From JAJPXC01 sp964520525 (GTDB lineage: Bacteria; Bacteroidota; Bacteroidia; Bacteroidales; Muribaculaceae), in assembly GCA_964520525.1 (NCBI GenBank), contig CAZFNR010000034.1, positions 1-12,286 of the forward strand: 12,286 bases of DNA, in the 5' to 3' direction. A model generated the notes under the pieces. It searched no databases. It saw only the letters and a list, made by a program, of their open reading frames with translations, and was not told the origin of the DNA. Below, piece by piece: positions 1-8,260 of this stretch. Both the position numbers and the translations under genes were made by a program. How positions within the stretch are numbered: position 1 is the stretch's first letter; every line of letters begins with the position of its first letter.

Positions 1-51
1 GTAACCTTCTGATCCGTAGTCAGATGCTCTATTCAGTTGAGCTAAGGAGCC
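1..51 (-). tRNA. tRNA-Arg(ACG), 5' portion only
   Basis: Read on the minus strand from 51 down to 1, the sequence gives a canonical tRNA 5' half: acceptor strand GGCTCCT, then T8 A9, a D arm with stem GCTC/GAGC around a 9-base loop, A26, and an anticodon stem TCTGA/TCAGA enclosing loop CTACGGA. The loop places ACG at the anticodon, which reads arginine CGN codons through inosine-34. The variable loop starts with AGGTT and the window then ends, so the T arm and 3' acceptor strand are outside. A matching promoter lies 24 bases upstream. Identity is read directly from the anticodon; the only missing part is the 3' third. Confidence 0.93.
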
Positions 52-74
52 ATCCATGTTTTGGATTGCGAGTG

Positions 75-105
75 CAAAGTTAAGATAATTTTTTTTCTCG
101 GCAAA
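75..105 (-). promoter_or_regulatory. Bacteroidetes-type promoter of the tRNA-Arg gene
   Basis: On the minus strand a -33 element TTTG (105-102) is followed after exactly 19 bases by TAACTTTG (82-75), a perfect match to the Bacteroides -7 consensus TAnnTTTG. Transcription should start around position 68, about 17 bases before the tRNA 5' end at 51. Function is inferred from the consensus and spacing. Confidence 0.75.
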
Positions 106-219
106 ACTTTTTAGAGGATATTTTGTGAAATGTTTTGTATGTGTCTGTTTTGTAGTCTATTGTTGGCTGATTTGTATTATTGTTATTCTCGCAAGATTAA
201 CCGATGGTTTCGTGAATCG

Positions 220-250
220 TTTGTTTATTGGCTTGAATTTCGTATCTTCG
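220..250 (+). promoter_or_regulatory. Bacteroidetes-type promoter of the 5'-nucleotidase/GH3 unit
   Basis: TTTG (220-223), a 19-base spacer and TATCTTCG (243-250), one mismatch from TAnnTTTG, form a good Bacteroides primary-sigma promoter. The predicted start near 256 leaves a leader of about 22 bases before the ATG at 278. The leader is A-rich (ACACAACATAAAACACTGAT) and has no Shine-Dalgarno sequence, as is usual in this phylum. It diverges from the tRNA promoter at 75-105. Confidence 0.7.
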
Positions 251-277
251 TAGCATAACACAACATAAAACACTGAT

Positions 278-1789
278 ATGCGCCAATTCATACTGAAGTC
301 ATTAGTTGTTGCTATTGTAGCAACGTCAATGTTTGTCCCTGCTCGCGGTGAGCGACTTGTACTACTCCACACTAACGATACCCATAGCCAGTTTGACCCG
401 CTTGATAATGGCAAGGGTGGTGTGTTTCGCCGAAAGGTGCTTGTCGACAGTGTAAGAGCCGCTGAACCGAATGTGATGCTAATTGACGCCGGTGATGCTG
501 TTCAGGGTACTCTATTTTTCAATCTATACAGAGGTGAGACCGAGCATAAGATGATGAACCTTTTAGGTTATGACCTTGCGATACTCGGGAATCATGATTT
601 CGATAACGGCGTGGATGCGCTTGCAGAAAATATCGAAGCCGATAGCGCGATATGGATTACTACAAACTATGACCTGAAAGGGTGTGCGCTTGACCGCTTT
701 TTCCAACCGTATTACATCAAGAACGTCGGTGACAAAAAAGTGGGGTTTATAGGGGTGAATCTTGACCCTAAAGGGATGATTGCAGAGGGTAATTATGAGG
801 GGGTTAAATATTTAGATGCAATAAAAGCTGCCAATGCTACGGCGTGGCATCTGAAGCATAACGAGAGGGTAGAGGCTGTTGTCGCTGTCACACATATAGG
901 CTATGAGCCTATACCGGGACCCGGAGACGTTGAACTCGCTCGCCAAAGCGAAGATATTGACCTCATCATAGGAGGTCATACACATACGCTGATAAATCCG
1001 GCCGATGTAGGCAGTAAATATCGGTCAAAGGTAGTCAATGCCATCGGTGACACGGTCGTAGTGGCACAGGTGGGGAAATCAGGCCAGTATCTCGGCGAGA
1101 GTGTGATAGATTTTGACAGTGGCAGAATTGATTACCGCGTGATACCGGTAGATTCCAGGCTTGATTCACGCACAGACCCGGCATGGGGCGAAATTCTGAA
1201 GCCATATCGCCAAGGAGTGGACTCTCTCATGAATGTTAAGATTGGTTCGACACCTGTCGCGCTCAACAACGATGAAGCACCGTTGCTCAATCTCGTCAGC
1301 GATTTTGTGAAAAGTCGCGGCGACGGCATAAGCGACAAAGCAGTTGAGCTTGCAATTGTCAACAAAGGAGGTATACGCCGCAGCCTTCCGAAGGGAGCTA
1401 TCACTGAGGGTATGATAATGATGATGTTGCCTTTCAATAATTCAGTTCTGGTCATGGACATAAAAGGTGAAGATTTGAAAGATGCGTTAGACATCATGGG
1501 CATCAGGGGCGGTGATGGCGTGAGCCGTGAAGTCAATGCGACAATGGGTTCTGACGGTAGGTGTACTTCTGTTTTGATTGGAGGTAAGCCCATAGACCCG
1601 GATAGGACATACCGGCTCGCTACCATCGATTATTTGGCTAACGGGGGCGACTATATGGAACCTCTGACCCGCGGAAAGGTTATTTCCCGCAGTGACAGTG
1701 TGCTTTATGAAGACCTTATCGATTGGTTCCGCATTACTAATAAAGGGAAAAAAGTGAAAATAGACGCTACCCAACGTATGCACTACTAA
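278..1789 (+). CDS. Secreted 5'-nucleotidase / UshA-like metallophosphoesterase
   Basis: Predicted exported two-metal phosphoesterase that removes phosphate from nucleotides or nucleotide sugars in the periplasm. Residues 1-24 form a signal peptide (hydrophobic core LVVAIVATSMFV, then PARG). The calcineurin-like domain (about 26-290) carries the metal motifs in order: D34 and H36 in HTNDTH, D70 and D73 in DAGD, GNHD at 104-107, H206 in VTHIG, and GGHTH at 232-236. The 5'-nucleotidase C-terminal domain (about 320-480) has NKGGIR at 362-367, PFNN at 385-388 and NGGDYM at 455-460, the regions that bind the base in UshA. At 503 residues it is close to but shorter than E. coli UshA (550). The base-binding motif reads GGD-Tyr rather than the more usual GGDG-Phe/Tyr, so substrate range is uncertain. 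It is the first gene of a unit, 11 bases before the GH3 fusion gene. Family assignment is firm; the exact substrate is not known. Confidence 0.93.
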   Translation: MRQFILKSLVVAIVATSMFVPARGERLVLLHTNDTHSQFDPLDNGKGGVFRRKVLVDSVRAAEPNVMLIDAGDAVQGTLFFNLYRGETEHKMMNLLGYDLAILGNHDFDNGVDALAENIEADSAIWITTNYDLKGCALDRFFQPYYIKNVGDKKVGFIGVNLDPKGMIAEGNYEGVKYLDAIKAANATAWHLKHNERVEAVVAVTHIGYEPIPGPGDVELARQSEDIDLIIGGHTHTLINPADVGSKYRSKVVNAIGDTVVVAQVGKSGQYLGESVIDFDSGRIDYRVIPVDSRLDSRTDPAWGEILKPYRQGVDSLMNVKIGSTPVALNNDEAPLLNLVSDFVKSRGDGISDKAVELAIVNKGGIRRSLPKGAITEGMIMMMLPFNNSVLVMDIKGEDLKDALDIMGIRGGDGVSREVNATMGSDGRCTSVLIGGKPIDPDRTYRLATIDYLANGGDYMEPLTRGKVISRSDSVLYEDLIDWFRITNKGKKVKIDATQRMHY

Positions 1790-1800
1790 GTTAAACAAAG

Positions 1801-4773
1801 ATGAAACGTCTTTTCCTGCTCTCGTCGCTGTGTCTTGCGGTACACCTCTTTGCTTATACAGCAGAGCTGTCTCTTTTGCATCGAGCCGACACTGAGTCCG
1901 GTCGCCGTTGGGTCGATTCGGTCTATAACACGTTGTCGCCGCGCGACAAGATTGCCCAATTGTTTGTTCCGATTGTTAATCCCGGGTCGGGGGAGGCGAG
2001 CCGCAATTCCATAAAACAGCTTGTCGGCGGCAATCATGTCGGCGGGCTATTGTTTAATGCGGGGACGATAGCGCAGTTTGCTGACTTGACATCCTATGCC
2101 CAGTCACTTTCGCAGGTTCCGCTCATGATGACTCTTGACGGTGAATGGGGATTGTCAATGAGAGTGAAAGACACCCCCCGCTTTCCTCATAATATGGGTT
2201 TGGGGGCTATAGCCAACGAACGATTATTGTATGACTATGGTCGTGAAGTAGCTCGTGAGTGCAGGCTTATGGGCATATCTGTCAATTTTGCCCCGGTGCT
2301 TGATGTAAATTCCAACCCCGATAATCCAGTGATTGGTTATCGCTCATTTGGAGAAAACCCATCGAAAGTAGCGTCGCTTGGCATTGCCTATGCCAAAGGT
2401 CTTCAGTCAGGGGGCGTGATGGCCGTTGGGAAACATTTTCCGGGTCATGGTGATACTTCGACCGATTCTCATAAAACACTTCCCACAGTCAACCATGACA
2501 GGAAACATCTCGAAACAACCGATTTGCTCCCATTCAAGCGCTATATCGACGAAGGGCTTGACGGCGTCATGGTGGGGCATCTTAACGTCCCGGCCATAGA
2601 TTCATCAGGCACGCCCGCGTCTCTCTCTCATAAAATCACGACAGGACTACTTAAAGAACGCATGGGATTCAACGGGCTTCTATTTACCGATGCTCTGGCT
2701 ATGAAAGGTGCCGTTTCCAATCAAAATAAATGTGTCGCAGCTCTGCTCGCCGGGGCTGATGTACTTCTTGGGTCGGGGCAACCGGCATCTGACATCAAAG
2801 CTGTTGAGAAAGCCATACGCGATAAACTTCTCAGCCAAAAGATAATTGATGACCGCTGTCGCAAAATGCTTGCCTACAAATATGCGCTCGGACTGTCATC
2901 CCCATCAACGATTACACGTCAAGGTCTCGATAGGGCGATAAACTCCCCACAAGCCGATGCGGTCAACCGACGATTAGCCGCCGCGTCAATGACCGTTGTA
3001 CGCAACGAAGCTAACCTGCTCCCAATCGTCGACCTCACCGGTAAGTCGATAGCCGTAGTCAGTCTGGGAGCCGCGGCCGACAATACATTTTCAAGATATT
3101 GCGCGAAATATGCGGGAGTTGACAATTTCGCAAGCGACGGGACTCCTTTCTCGGCTGGCAAAGTGTCGCAGATTAAGAACCACGATATAGTCATAGTCGG
3201 AATCTTCAATGACCATGCTTCGACCCGTCAGCTATTGGCGCAATTGCATTCGGCGAAAAATCTGATTCCGGCGTTTTTTGTCAATCCATACAAAATGGCC
3301 AAATTCTCGGCATCTCTTCAGTACGCCAAGACGTTGCTAATAGCTTATGATGACACTCCCTATACCCGCGAGTATGCGGCACAAGCTATTTTTGGAGGAG
3401 TCAATGTCACAGGCCGTTTGCCGGTAAATCTTAAGGGGATAGCTCCGATGGGAACAGGGGTCAAACTGTCGAAAACTCGTCTTGGCTATACATCCCCCGT
3501 CATGGAAGGGTTTCAAGAATGGCTTACAGACAGCATCGACTCGCTTGCCCATGCAGGGGTGCGTGCCAAAGCTTTTCCGGGGTGCCAGATTCTTGTAGCC
3601 AAGGGAGGAAACGTTATAATCGATAAGTGTTATGGCACACTCGATTACCTGCATCGCACCCCTGTGACCGACGAGACAATCTATGATCTCGCATCGGTAT
3701 CGAAAGCCGCTGGAACACTCCCCGGGGTGATGGCTGCTTACGATGATAAATTGTTCTCGCTTGACGACTGTGCATCGAAACATGTCCCGGGGCTAAAAAA
3801 CGGCGACAAAGAGGGGATAACCGTGAAACAGTTGCTCTATCATGAATCGGGGATGCCCGCTTCGCTCAATATGTTTCAGACAATGATGGATACAGCAAGC
3901 TATTCCGGCCAGCTTATCACTGCGAGAAAAACGACATCAAACCCGATTAAGATAGACAACAAGGCTTACGGCAACGCATCGGCCCGGTTACGTCGCGACA
4001 TAACTTCACCCCATCACTCGGCAGCCACACCGATTGAAGCTGCCAAGGGTATATTTGTGGGCAAAGCAGCCTACGATACGATAATGAACCGCATTTATAA
4101 TGCTCAGTTGCGTCCCGGCAATAAGTACAACTACAGTTGCCTTAATTTCGCATTACTCACTGATATGGAGCAGCGATTAACCGGCATGGGGCATGACAGT
4201 TGGGTCGCTCAGCGGATTTTCGCTCCGCTTGGAATGTCGCGCACCACATACCGGCCGCTTGATAACGGATTTAGCACCTCGGAGGTGGCACCGACTGAAC
4301 ATGACACCTTCCTGCGTCGTCAGACTCTCCGCGGCTATGTGCATGACGAACTCGCCAATATGTCGGGTGGCGTCCAGGGCAATGCCGGGCTCTTTTCGAC
4401 TGCCGACGATATCGCAAAACTTTGTCAGATGTGGCTAAACGGTGGCATTTACGGCGGTATCCGCGTCATGTCGGAACCGACAGTCAAGCTGTTCACGACA
4501 AGTAAAAGCCCTACCTGCCGCAGAGGTCTCGGATTTGACAAGCCCGATATTGACGACCCGCAATCATCGCCGACTACAGAATTGGCGTCACCGTCTACGT
4601 TTGGGCATTTGGGATTCACTGGTACCTGCTTTTGGGTAGACCCTGAAAACGATTTGATTTTCGTCTTTCTCACCAATCGAGTCAATCCAACCCGCGACAA
4701 CGCCGCGTTTTCGAGATTGAACATACGTCCACGCTTGTTTGAGCAGGTATATCGCGCTCTCCCTTCGAAATAA
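1801..4773 (+). CDS. GH3 beta-N-acetylhexosaminidase (NagZ-like) fused to a PBP-like serine hydrolase
   Basis: Predicted envelope protein of 990 residues with two catalytic modules. A signal peptide covers about residues 1-19. The GH3 module (about 35-370) has the NagZ signature KHFPGHGD at 211-218 followed by D222-S223-H224, the Asp-His pair that acts as general acid/base in NagZ enzymes; the likely nucleophile is D297 in FTDALAM. The substrate-side segments DGEWGLSMR (113-121) and GYRSFG (179-184) also fit. A GH3 C-terminal-like alpha/beta region spans about 385-560. The last ~415 residues are a serine beta-lactamase/DD-peptidase-like (class C, S12-type) domain with S632-V-S-K635, Y778-S-C780 at the YxN position and H936-L-G938 in the KTG position. 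Combined activity on peptidoglycan fragments (GlcNAc removal plus hydrolysis of a peptide or ester) is inferred. Co-directional with the upstream nucleotidase, 11 bases away. The Cys in the YxN motif could mean esterase or altered peptidase activity rather than beta-lactamase activity. Confidence 0.9.
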   Translation: MKRLFLLSSLCLAVHLFAYTAELSLLHRADTESGRRWVDSVYNTLSPRDKIAQLFVPIVNPGSGEASRNSIKQLVGGNHVGGLLFNAGTIAQFADLTSYAQSLSQVPLMMTLDGEWGLSMRVKDTPRFPHNMGLGAIANERLLYDYGREVARECRLMGISVNFAPVLDVNSNPDNPVIGYRSFGENPSKVASLGIAYAKGLQSGGVMAVGKHFPGHGDTSTDSHKTLPTVNHDRKHLETTDLLPFKRYIDEGLDGVMVGHLNVPAIDSSGTPASLSHKITTGLLKERMGFNGLLFTDALAMKGAVSNQNKCVAALLAGADVLLGSGQPASDIKAVEKAIRDKLLSQKIIDDRCRKMLAYKYALGLSSPSTITRQGLDRAINSPQADAVNRRLAAASMTVVRNEANLLPIVDLTGKSIAVVSLGAAADNTFSRYCAKYAGVDNFASDGTPFSAGKVSQIKNHDIVIVGIFNDHASTRQLLAQLHSAKNLIPAFFVNPYKMAKFSASLQYAKTLLIAYDDTPYTREYAAQAIFGGVNVTGRLPVNLKGIAPMGTGVKLSKTRLGYTSPVMEGFQEWLTDSIDSLAHAGVRAKAFPGCQILVAKGGNVIIDKCYGTLDYLHRTPVTDETIYDLASVSKAAGTLPGVMAAYDDKLFSLDDCASKHVPGLKNGDKEGITVKQLLYHESGMPASLNMFQTMMDTASYSGQLITARKTTSNPIKIDNKAYGNASARLRRDITSPHHSAATPIEAAKGIFVGKAAYDTIMNRIYNAQLRPGNKYNYSCLNFALLTDMEQRLTGMGHDSWVAQRIFAPLGMSRTTYRPLDNGFSTSEVAPTEHDTFLRRQTLRGYVHDELANMSGGVQGNAGLFSTADDIAKLCQMWLNGGIYGGIRVMSEPTVKLFTTSKSPTCRRGLGFDKPDIDDPQSSPTTELASPSTFGHLGFTGTCFWVDPENDLIFVFLTNRVNPTRDNAAFSRLNIRPRLFEQVYRALPSK

Positions 4774-4827
4774 CCGCAGGGCTTATAGGCCGAGGCTTTT
4801 GAAAAGTGATTGCTCCGCAAATGAACT

Positions 4828-4864
4828 GCGCCCCAAAAGTTTTGTTGTCTAACTTTTGGGGCGC
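4828..4864. terminator. Hairpin terminator between convergent genes
   Basis: Perfect 14-bp inverted repeat: GCGCCCCAAAAGTT at 4828-4841 pairs with 4851-4864 around a 9-base loop. It sits 54 bases after the GH3 fusion stop and 21 bases after the end of the oppositely oriented tricorn gene, so it can serve both. On the plus side only a weak T-rich tail follows (CTCTTATTTATT), and on the minus side there is no clear T run; the terminator role therefore rests on stem strength and position. Confidence 0.75.
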
Positions 4865-4885
4865 GCTCTTATTTATTGGGACCGA

Positions 4886-7800
4886 TTATTTCTGTGGCAG
4901 TTCTTTCAGCAATTCGGCGACAGCGCGTCGCAATTGCTCGTCTTCTCCAGTCACGATTATTTCGGGAGAGTTGGCGATTTTCACGTCGGGCTCCAATTGA
5001 GAGTTTTCAAGATAGTTGCCTTCTGCAGTCCGATAGCCGATGACGGGTATTCCATAGACCATTGTCGGATCCTGCATCGTCACCCAATTGACGCTGGTCA
5101 TTGTCCCCGGCACAGGCATACCCACTAATTTGCCGATACCCTTGTGTCGGTATACCCATGGCGTTCCATGCGCGTTGCTATAGCAAGCTTCCGACATCAG
5201 CATCACGCTCGGCTTATTCCATCGGCGGCTTGGCATATCGCACACATCCTGTCCTCTGATTACCTGAGTGAGATATTTTTCTCCGCTTAGTAGCACTTCT
5301 ATATCTTCATGCAGACGGCCGCCCCCATTCCAACGTATGTCGACAACCACTCCCTCGCGGTTGTTGTATCGGCCAAGCATCTCGCTATAGGCCCTGCGGA
5401 AGCTCTCGTCGTTCATCGACGAAATATGGACATATCCGAGCCTTCCGTTAGACCATCGGTCGACGTCGGCGGCGCGTGCTTTTACCCACCGTTCATAAAG
5501 CAAATCGCTCATTTTGCCGGAGCCGATTGGAATCACTACTTCTTCCCAGCGTTTACCGTTTGATGGGTCATAAAGTCCAATGAGGGTTTTCTTTCCTGTG
5601 AGGTCGGTGAGTAGTGTAGCGTAATCGGTGTCACCGGTCAAAATTTCTGAGTTAACGCTCTCTATGACAACGCCCGGTTTCACTTTTGTGGATGCGGTTG
5701 AGAACGGGCCCCCCGCTACGATTTCATCGATTTTAAGTCCCGGGCCTTCATAGTTCCAGTCATATAGTAAGCCAAGCGAGGCTGTCCGGTCGGCATCGGG
5801 TGCTGCAGGACGATAGCGGCCGCCGGTGTGTGATACGTTCAGTTCGCCAAGCCATTCGCTGAGCAATTCAGCGAAATCATAATTGTTGTCGATGTGAGGC
5901 AGAAAGCGGCGGTACGCGGCCGTCATGCCATCCCAGTCGACACCGTGCATATTCTTGTCGTAAAACCGCTCGCGCTCTTGCAAATATGCGTCGTTGAACA
6001 TGTACTCTCGTTCTGCGGAGGCATTGAGTTTCATCACGGCGTTATATGTCACAGGGCTGATTTTCTCACTTTTCAGTTCCATCTTCTTGATTGTCGACGA
6101 CCCTGTGATAAACAGGTTCTTGCCATCGTTGTCGGGCAAGAGGTAGCGGGCGTTGTCGCCTACTTTTCCGACTAATTTCGCTTCGTGCTTTCTCAACGAA
6201 ATTTTCCATAAATCGAGACCCTTCTCAAACTCGGTCAGATAATAGAGTGTTTCGCCGTCGGGAGTGATATACGCGTCGGTCATTGGCGACGATGCCGGAG
6301 TGAGTCTGACAAGCCTGTTGTCAAGCCCGGCGAGTTCCACAATGCTTTTTTTCACTTTGTTTTCGTCGGCCTTTTCTGAGGCGGCTTCATCTTTTGCGCC
6401 TTTTTTCTTGGATTTATTTTTGGTGTTTGTGGTGGATGCAGGTTTCTTCTTGGCCGCTTTCTCAGCTTCTTTTTTGATTGCGTAGTCTTGCTCGCTCAGC
6501 TTGTAACGGTCAAAAGCGTCTTGGTTTAGGAATAGCAACATTGCGTCATACTGCGACCCCCATGAGGCATGATTTCTCATTCCGTATCGTTCTGAAAGGA
6601 ACAGAATAGCCTGGCCGTCCATGGCCCAGCGTGGCATCTCGTCGAAGTATCCTGAATGAGTCAGATCAATCACCTTGCCCGATGCGACATTGATTAAAGC
6701 TATGTCGGTGTAGGGGTCGCGTCCGTTCATGACAGCTTCCATCACAATCCACTCGCCGTCGGGGCTCCAAGAATAGTTGATTTTGCCGCTGCGGCGCGGT
6801 GTCAAGGTGGAGTCGGTCAACTGCTTCACCGACTTGTTTTTGGTATCCATCACCATCAGACGATTACGCTCTTGGATAAAAGCCAGTTTCGAGCCGTCGG
6901 GGCTGTATTGTGGTTGGGTGCGTTCCACCCCGTCGTCGGCGAATAGCGCCACCTCGGTTATTTTTGTCGCATTGGGAAAGTCAGGGTCTTCCTTTCGCGA
7001 CAATGTAGCTTGATATATATTGTTTAATCCTGAGCGGTCACTTGCATAGACAATCGAGCGCGCGTCAGGGCCCCAAGCGACATGGCTCTCAGCTTGCGGC
7101 GTTATGCTCACCTGTCGTGTTGTCGGGTATTCCACGGATGTGGCGAACACCTCTCCTCGCGCGGTCAGGGCGAGCGATTTTCCGTCGGGAGCGACAGCCA
7201 TCGAAGTGGCGCCCTTCTTTATTGGCATTTTTTTTGTCTGTTCTCCCCAGTCCTCTACAATCTCTATGTCAACTTTTTTCGGAGCGGAATCGCCGCGTTT
7301 TATGTAGATCTCGCCATCATAAGCCATCGCCAGAGTGCCGTCAGCGGCTCCCGACAGGAATCTCACCGGGTGAGTGGTGAAATCAGTCAGTCGTGTGATG
7401 GCTGAGGGGTTATCGGCAGGGAATGAATATAGGTTCATAGTCCCTCCGTCGCGTTCGCTCAGCAAAAAAATGGTTTTACCGTCAGGCGAAACCCACGGAT
7501 TGCGGTCCTCTCCCCCCCGGATGGTCAGATTGGTGTGCTTTCCGGTAGCGAAATCATATCGCCAGATGTCTCGGGTCACCGATGAGGTGTGATGTTTCCT
7601 CCATTCGTCCTCAAAACCTTTTATATCTTGATATACCATCCATTTGCCGTCGGGGCCGAACGCGGGCATCTGAGCCGGGGTGCCAAGGACTTGCTTAACC
7701 GCTCCGCCATTGATGGGCACTCGGTATAGTTCGGTCATTCTGGCTGATGGATGCATCGCGCTTTTGGCGGGGTCCTGTATCGATGCCGAGAATAACACAG

Positions 7801-8167
7801 CCAAGCCGTCGGGAGTGAAGGCTTCGGCTATCTCGTTAGCTGAATTTGATGTAAGCCTTTGAGCTTGCCCACCTGCGGCATCCATGACAAAAATGTCGAA
7901 ATTCCCATGTCTGTCGCTTGAAAACGCTATTTTGGAGCCGTCAGGCGACCAAACGGGATTAGATTCATATGACGGTTGTGAAGTAAGCCGCATGGCTCGT
8001 CCGCCACTTACCCCGACTTTGTAAATGTCACCACGATAGGTGAAAGCGATATCTTTACCGTCAGGAGAAATCTTGACATCACGCAACCATAACGGCGTGA
8101 CCGCTTGTAGCTGCATTGCCGCCATTGTTAATGCCGCCAATGCCACTGCTTTGTGCTTATTGTTCAT
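4886..8167 (-). CDS. Secreted tricorn-type S41 family protease
   Basis: Large serine protease related to archaeal tricorn and bacterial Tri1, expected to trim peptides, here in the periplasm because residues 1-22 form a signal peptide (AVALAALTMAAMQLQA). The N-terminal part (about 25-555) is a beta-propeller region with repeated WSPDG/SPDG units (e.g. WSPDGSKIAFSSDR). A lysine-rich insert follows at 562-608, then more propeller-like sequence to about 705. The catalytic C1 region ends in S779-H780 (NVSHTG), matching tricorn Ser745-His746. A PDZ domain spans about 796-885. The S41 core has VVDIRWNGGG near 940-950, S997 in CYSNAHG matching the nucleophile Ser965, and E1054 in LENSQLEPD as the likely partner of Glu1023. 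N998 replaces the Asp that follows the nucleophile in tricorn. Length (1093) is normal for bacterial homologues. Alone on its strand, divergent from the DUF4301 gene. Alignment to tricorn numbering is from memory. Confidence 0.92.
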   Translation of the reverse strand: MNNKHKAVALAALTMAAMQLQAVTPLWLRDVKISPDGKDIAFTYRGDIYKVGVSGGRAMRLTSQPSYESNPVWSPDGSKIAFSSDRHGNFDIFVMDAAGGQAQRLTSNSANEIAEAFTPDGLAVLFSASIQDPAKSAMHPSARMTELYRVPINGGAVKQVLGTPAQMPAFGPDGKWMVYQDIKGFEDEWRKHHTSSVTRDIWRYDFATGKHTNLTIRGGEDRNPWVSPDGKTIFLLSERDGGTMNLYSFPADNPSAITRLTDFTTHPVRFLSGAADGTLAMAYDGEIYIKRGDSAPKKVDIEIVEDWGEQTKKMPIKKGATSMAVAPDGKSLALTARGEVFATSVEYPTTRQVSITPQAESHVAWGPDARSIVYASDRSGLNNIYQATLSRKEDPDFPNATKITEVALFADDGVERTQPQYSPDGSKLAFIQERNRLMVMDTKNKSVKQLTDSTLTPRRSGKINYSWSPDGEWIVMEAVMNGRDPYTDIALINVASGKVIDLTHSGYFDEMPRWAMDGQAILFLSERYGMRNHASWGSQYDAMLLFLNQDAFDRYKLSEQDYAIKKEAEKAAKKKPASTTNTKNKSKKKGAKDEAASEKADENKVKKSIVELAGLDNRLVRLTPASSPMTDAYITPDGETLYYLTEFEKGLDLWKISLRKHEAKLVGKVGDNARYLLPDNDGKNLFITGSSTIKKMELKSEKISPVTYNAVMKLNASAEREYMFNDAYLQERERFYDKNMHGVDWDGMTAAYRRFLPHIDNNYDFAELLSEWLGELNVSHTGGRYRPAAPDADRTASLGLLYDWNYEGPGLKIDEIVAGGPFSTASTKVKPGVVIESVNSEILTGDTDYATLLTDLTGKKTLIGLYDPSNGKRWEEVVIPIGSGKMSDLLYERWVKARAADVDRWSNGRLGYVHISSMNDESFRRAYSEMLGRYNNREGVVVDIRWNGGGRLHEDIEVLLSGEKYLTQVIRGQDVCDMPSRRWNKPSVMLMSEACYSNAHGTPWVYRHKGIGKLVGMPVPGTMTSVNWVTMQDPTMVYGIPVIGYRTAEGNYLENSQLEPDVKIANSPEIIVTGEDEQLRRAVAELLKELPQK

Positions 8168-8198
8168 GTATTTAAATTTTCATATGAAATTAACACAC

Positions 8199-8231
8199 CA
8201 AAGTTACAAAATATTTGTTATCTTTGTGAAA
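8199..8231 (-). promoter_or_regulatory. Promoter of the tricorn protease gene
   Basis: On the minus strand TAACTTTG at 8206-8199 matches the Bacteroides -7 consensus perfectly; TTTC at 8231-8228, 21 bases upstream, is a one-mismatch -33 element. Transcription would begin near 8193, giving a leader of about 25 AT-rich bases before the ATG at 8167. The leader contains the 12-base palindrome TTTCATATGAAA (8178-8189). Confidence 0.68.
8219..8226 (+). promoter_or_regulatory. -7 promoter element of the DUF4301 gene
   Basis: TATCTTTG is a perfect TAnnTTTG element 34 bases before the ATG at 8261, predicting a start near 8233 and a leader of about 28 bases. No TTTG is seen 19-21 bases upstream, so the -33 element is weak or absent. 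It lies only 12 bases from the -7 box of the divergent tricorn promoter, and the two promoters overlap. Confidence 0.6.
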
Positions 8232-8260
8232 TTACATGACCCTAAAGAAAACGTATCCTC

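Noticed and set aside
1..277. tRNA-associated integration site for a mobile element
   Set aside because: The tRNA 3' end, where attachment sites usually lie, is outside the window; no integrase or duplicated tRNA fragment is visible here.
157..414. 85-codon minus-strand reading frame overlapping the start of the 5'-nucleotidase
   Set aside because: It runs antisense through the promoter and signal peptide of a firmly identified gene, has no recognisable domain and no promoter of its own.
7042..7405. Stacked plus-strand reading frames opposite the tricorn gene
   Set aside because: Three overlapping frames in the same stretch are typical shadows of a long coding sequence; the opposite-strand frame encodes conserved propeller repeats.
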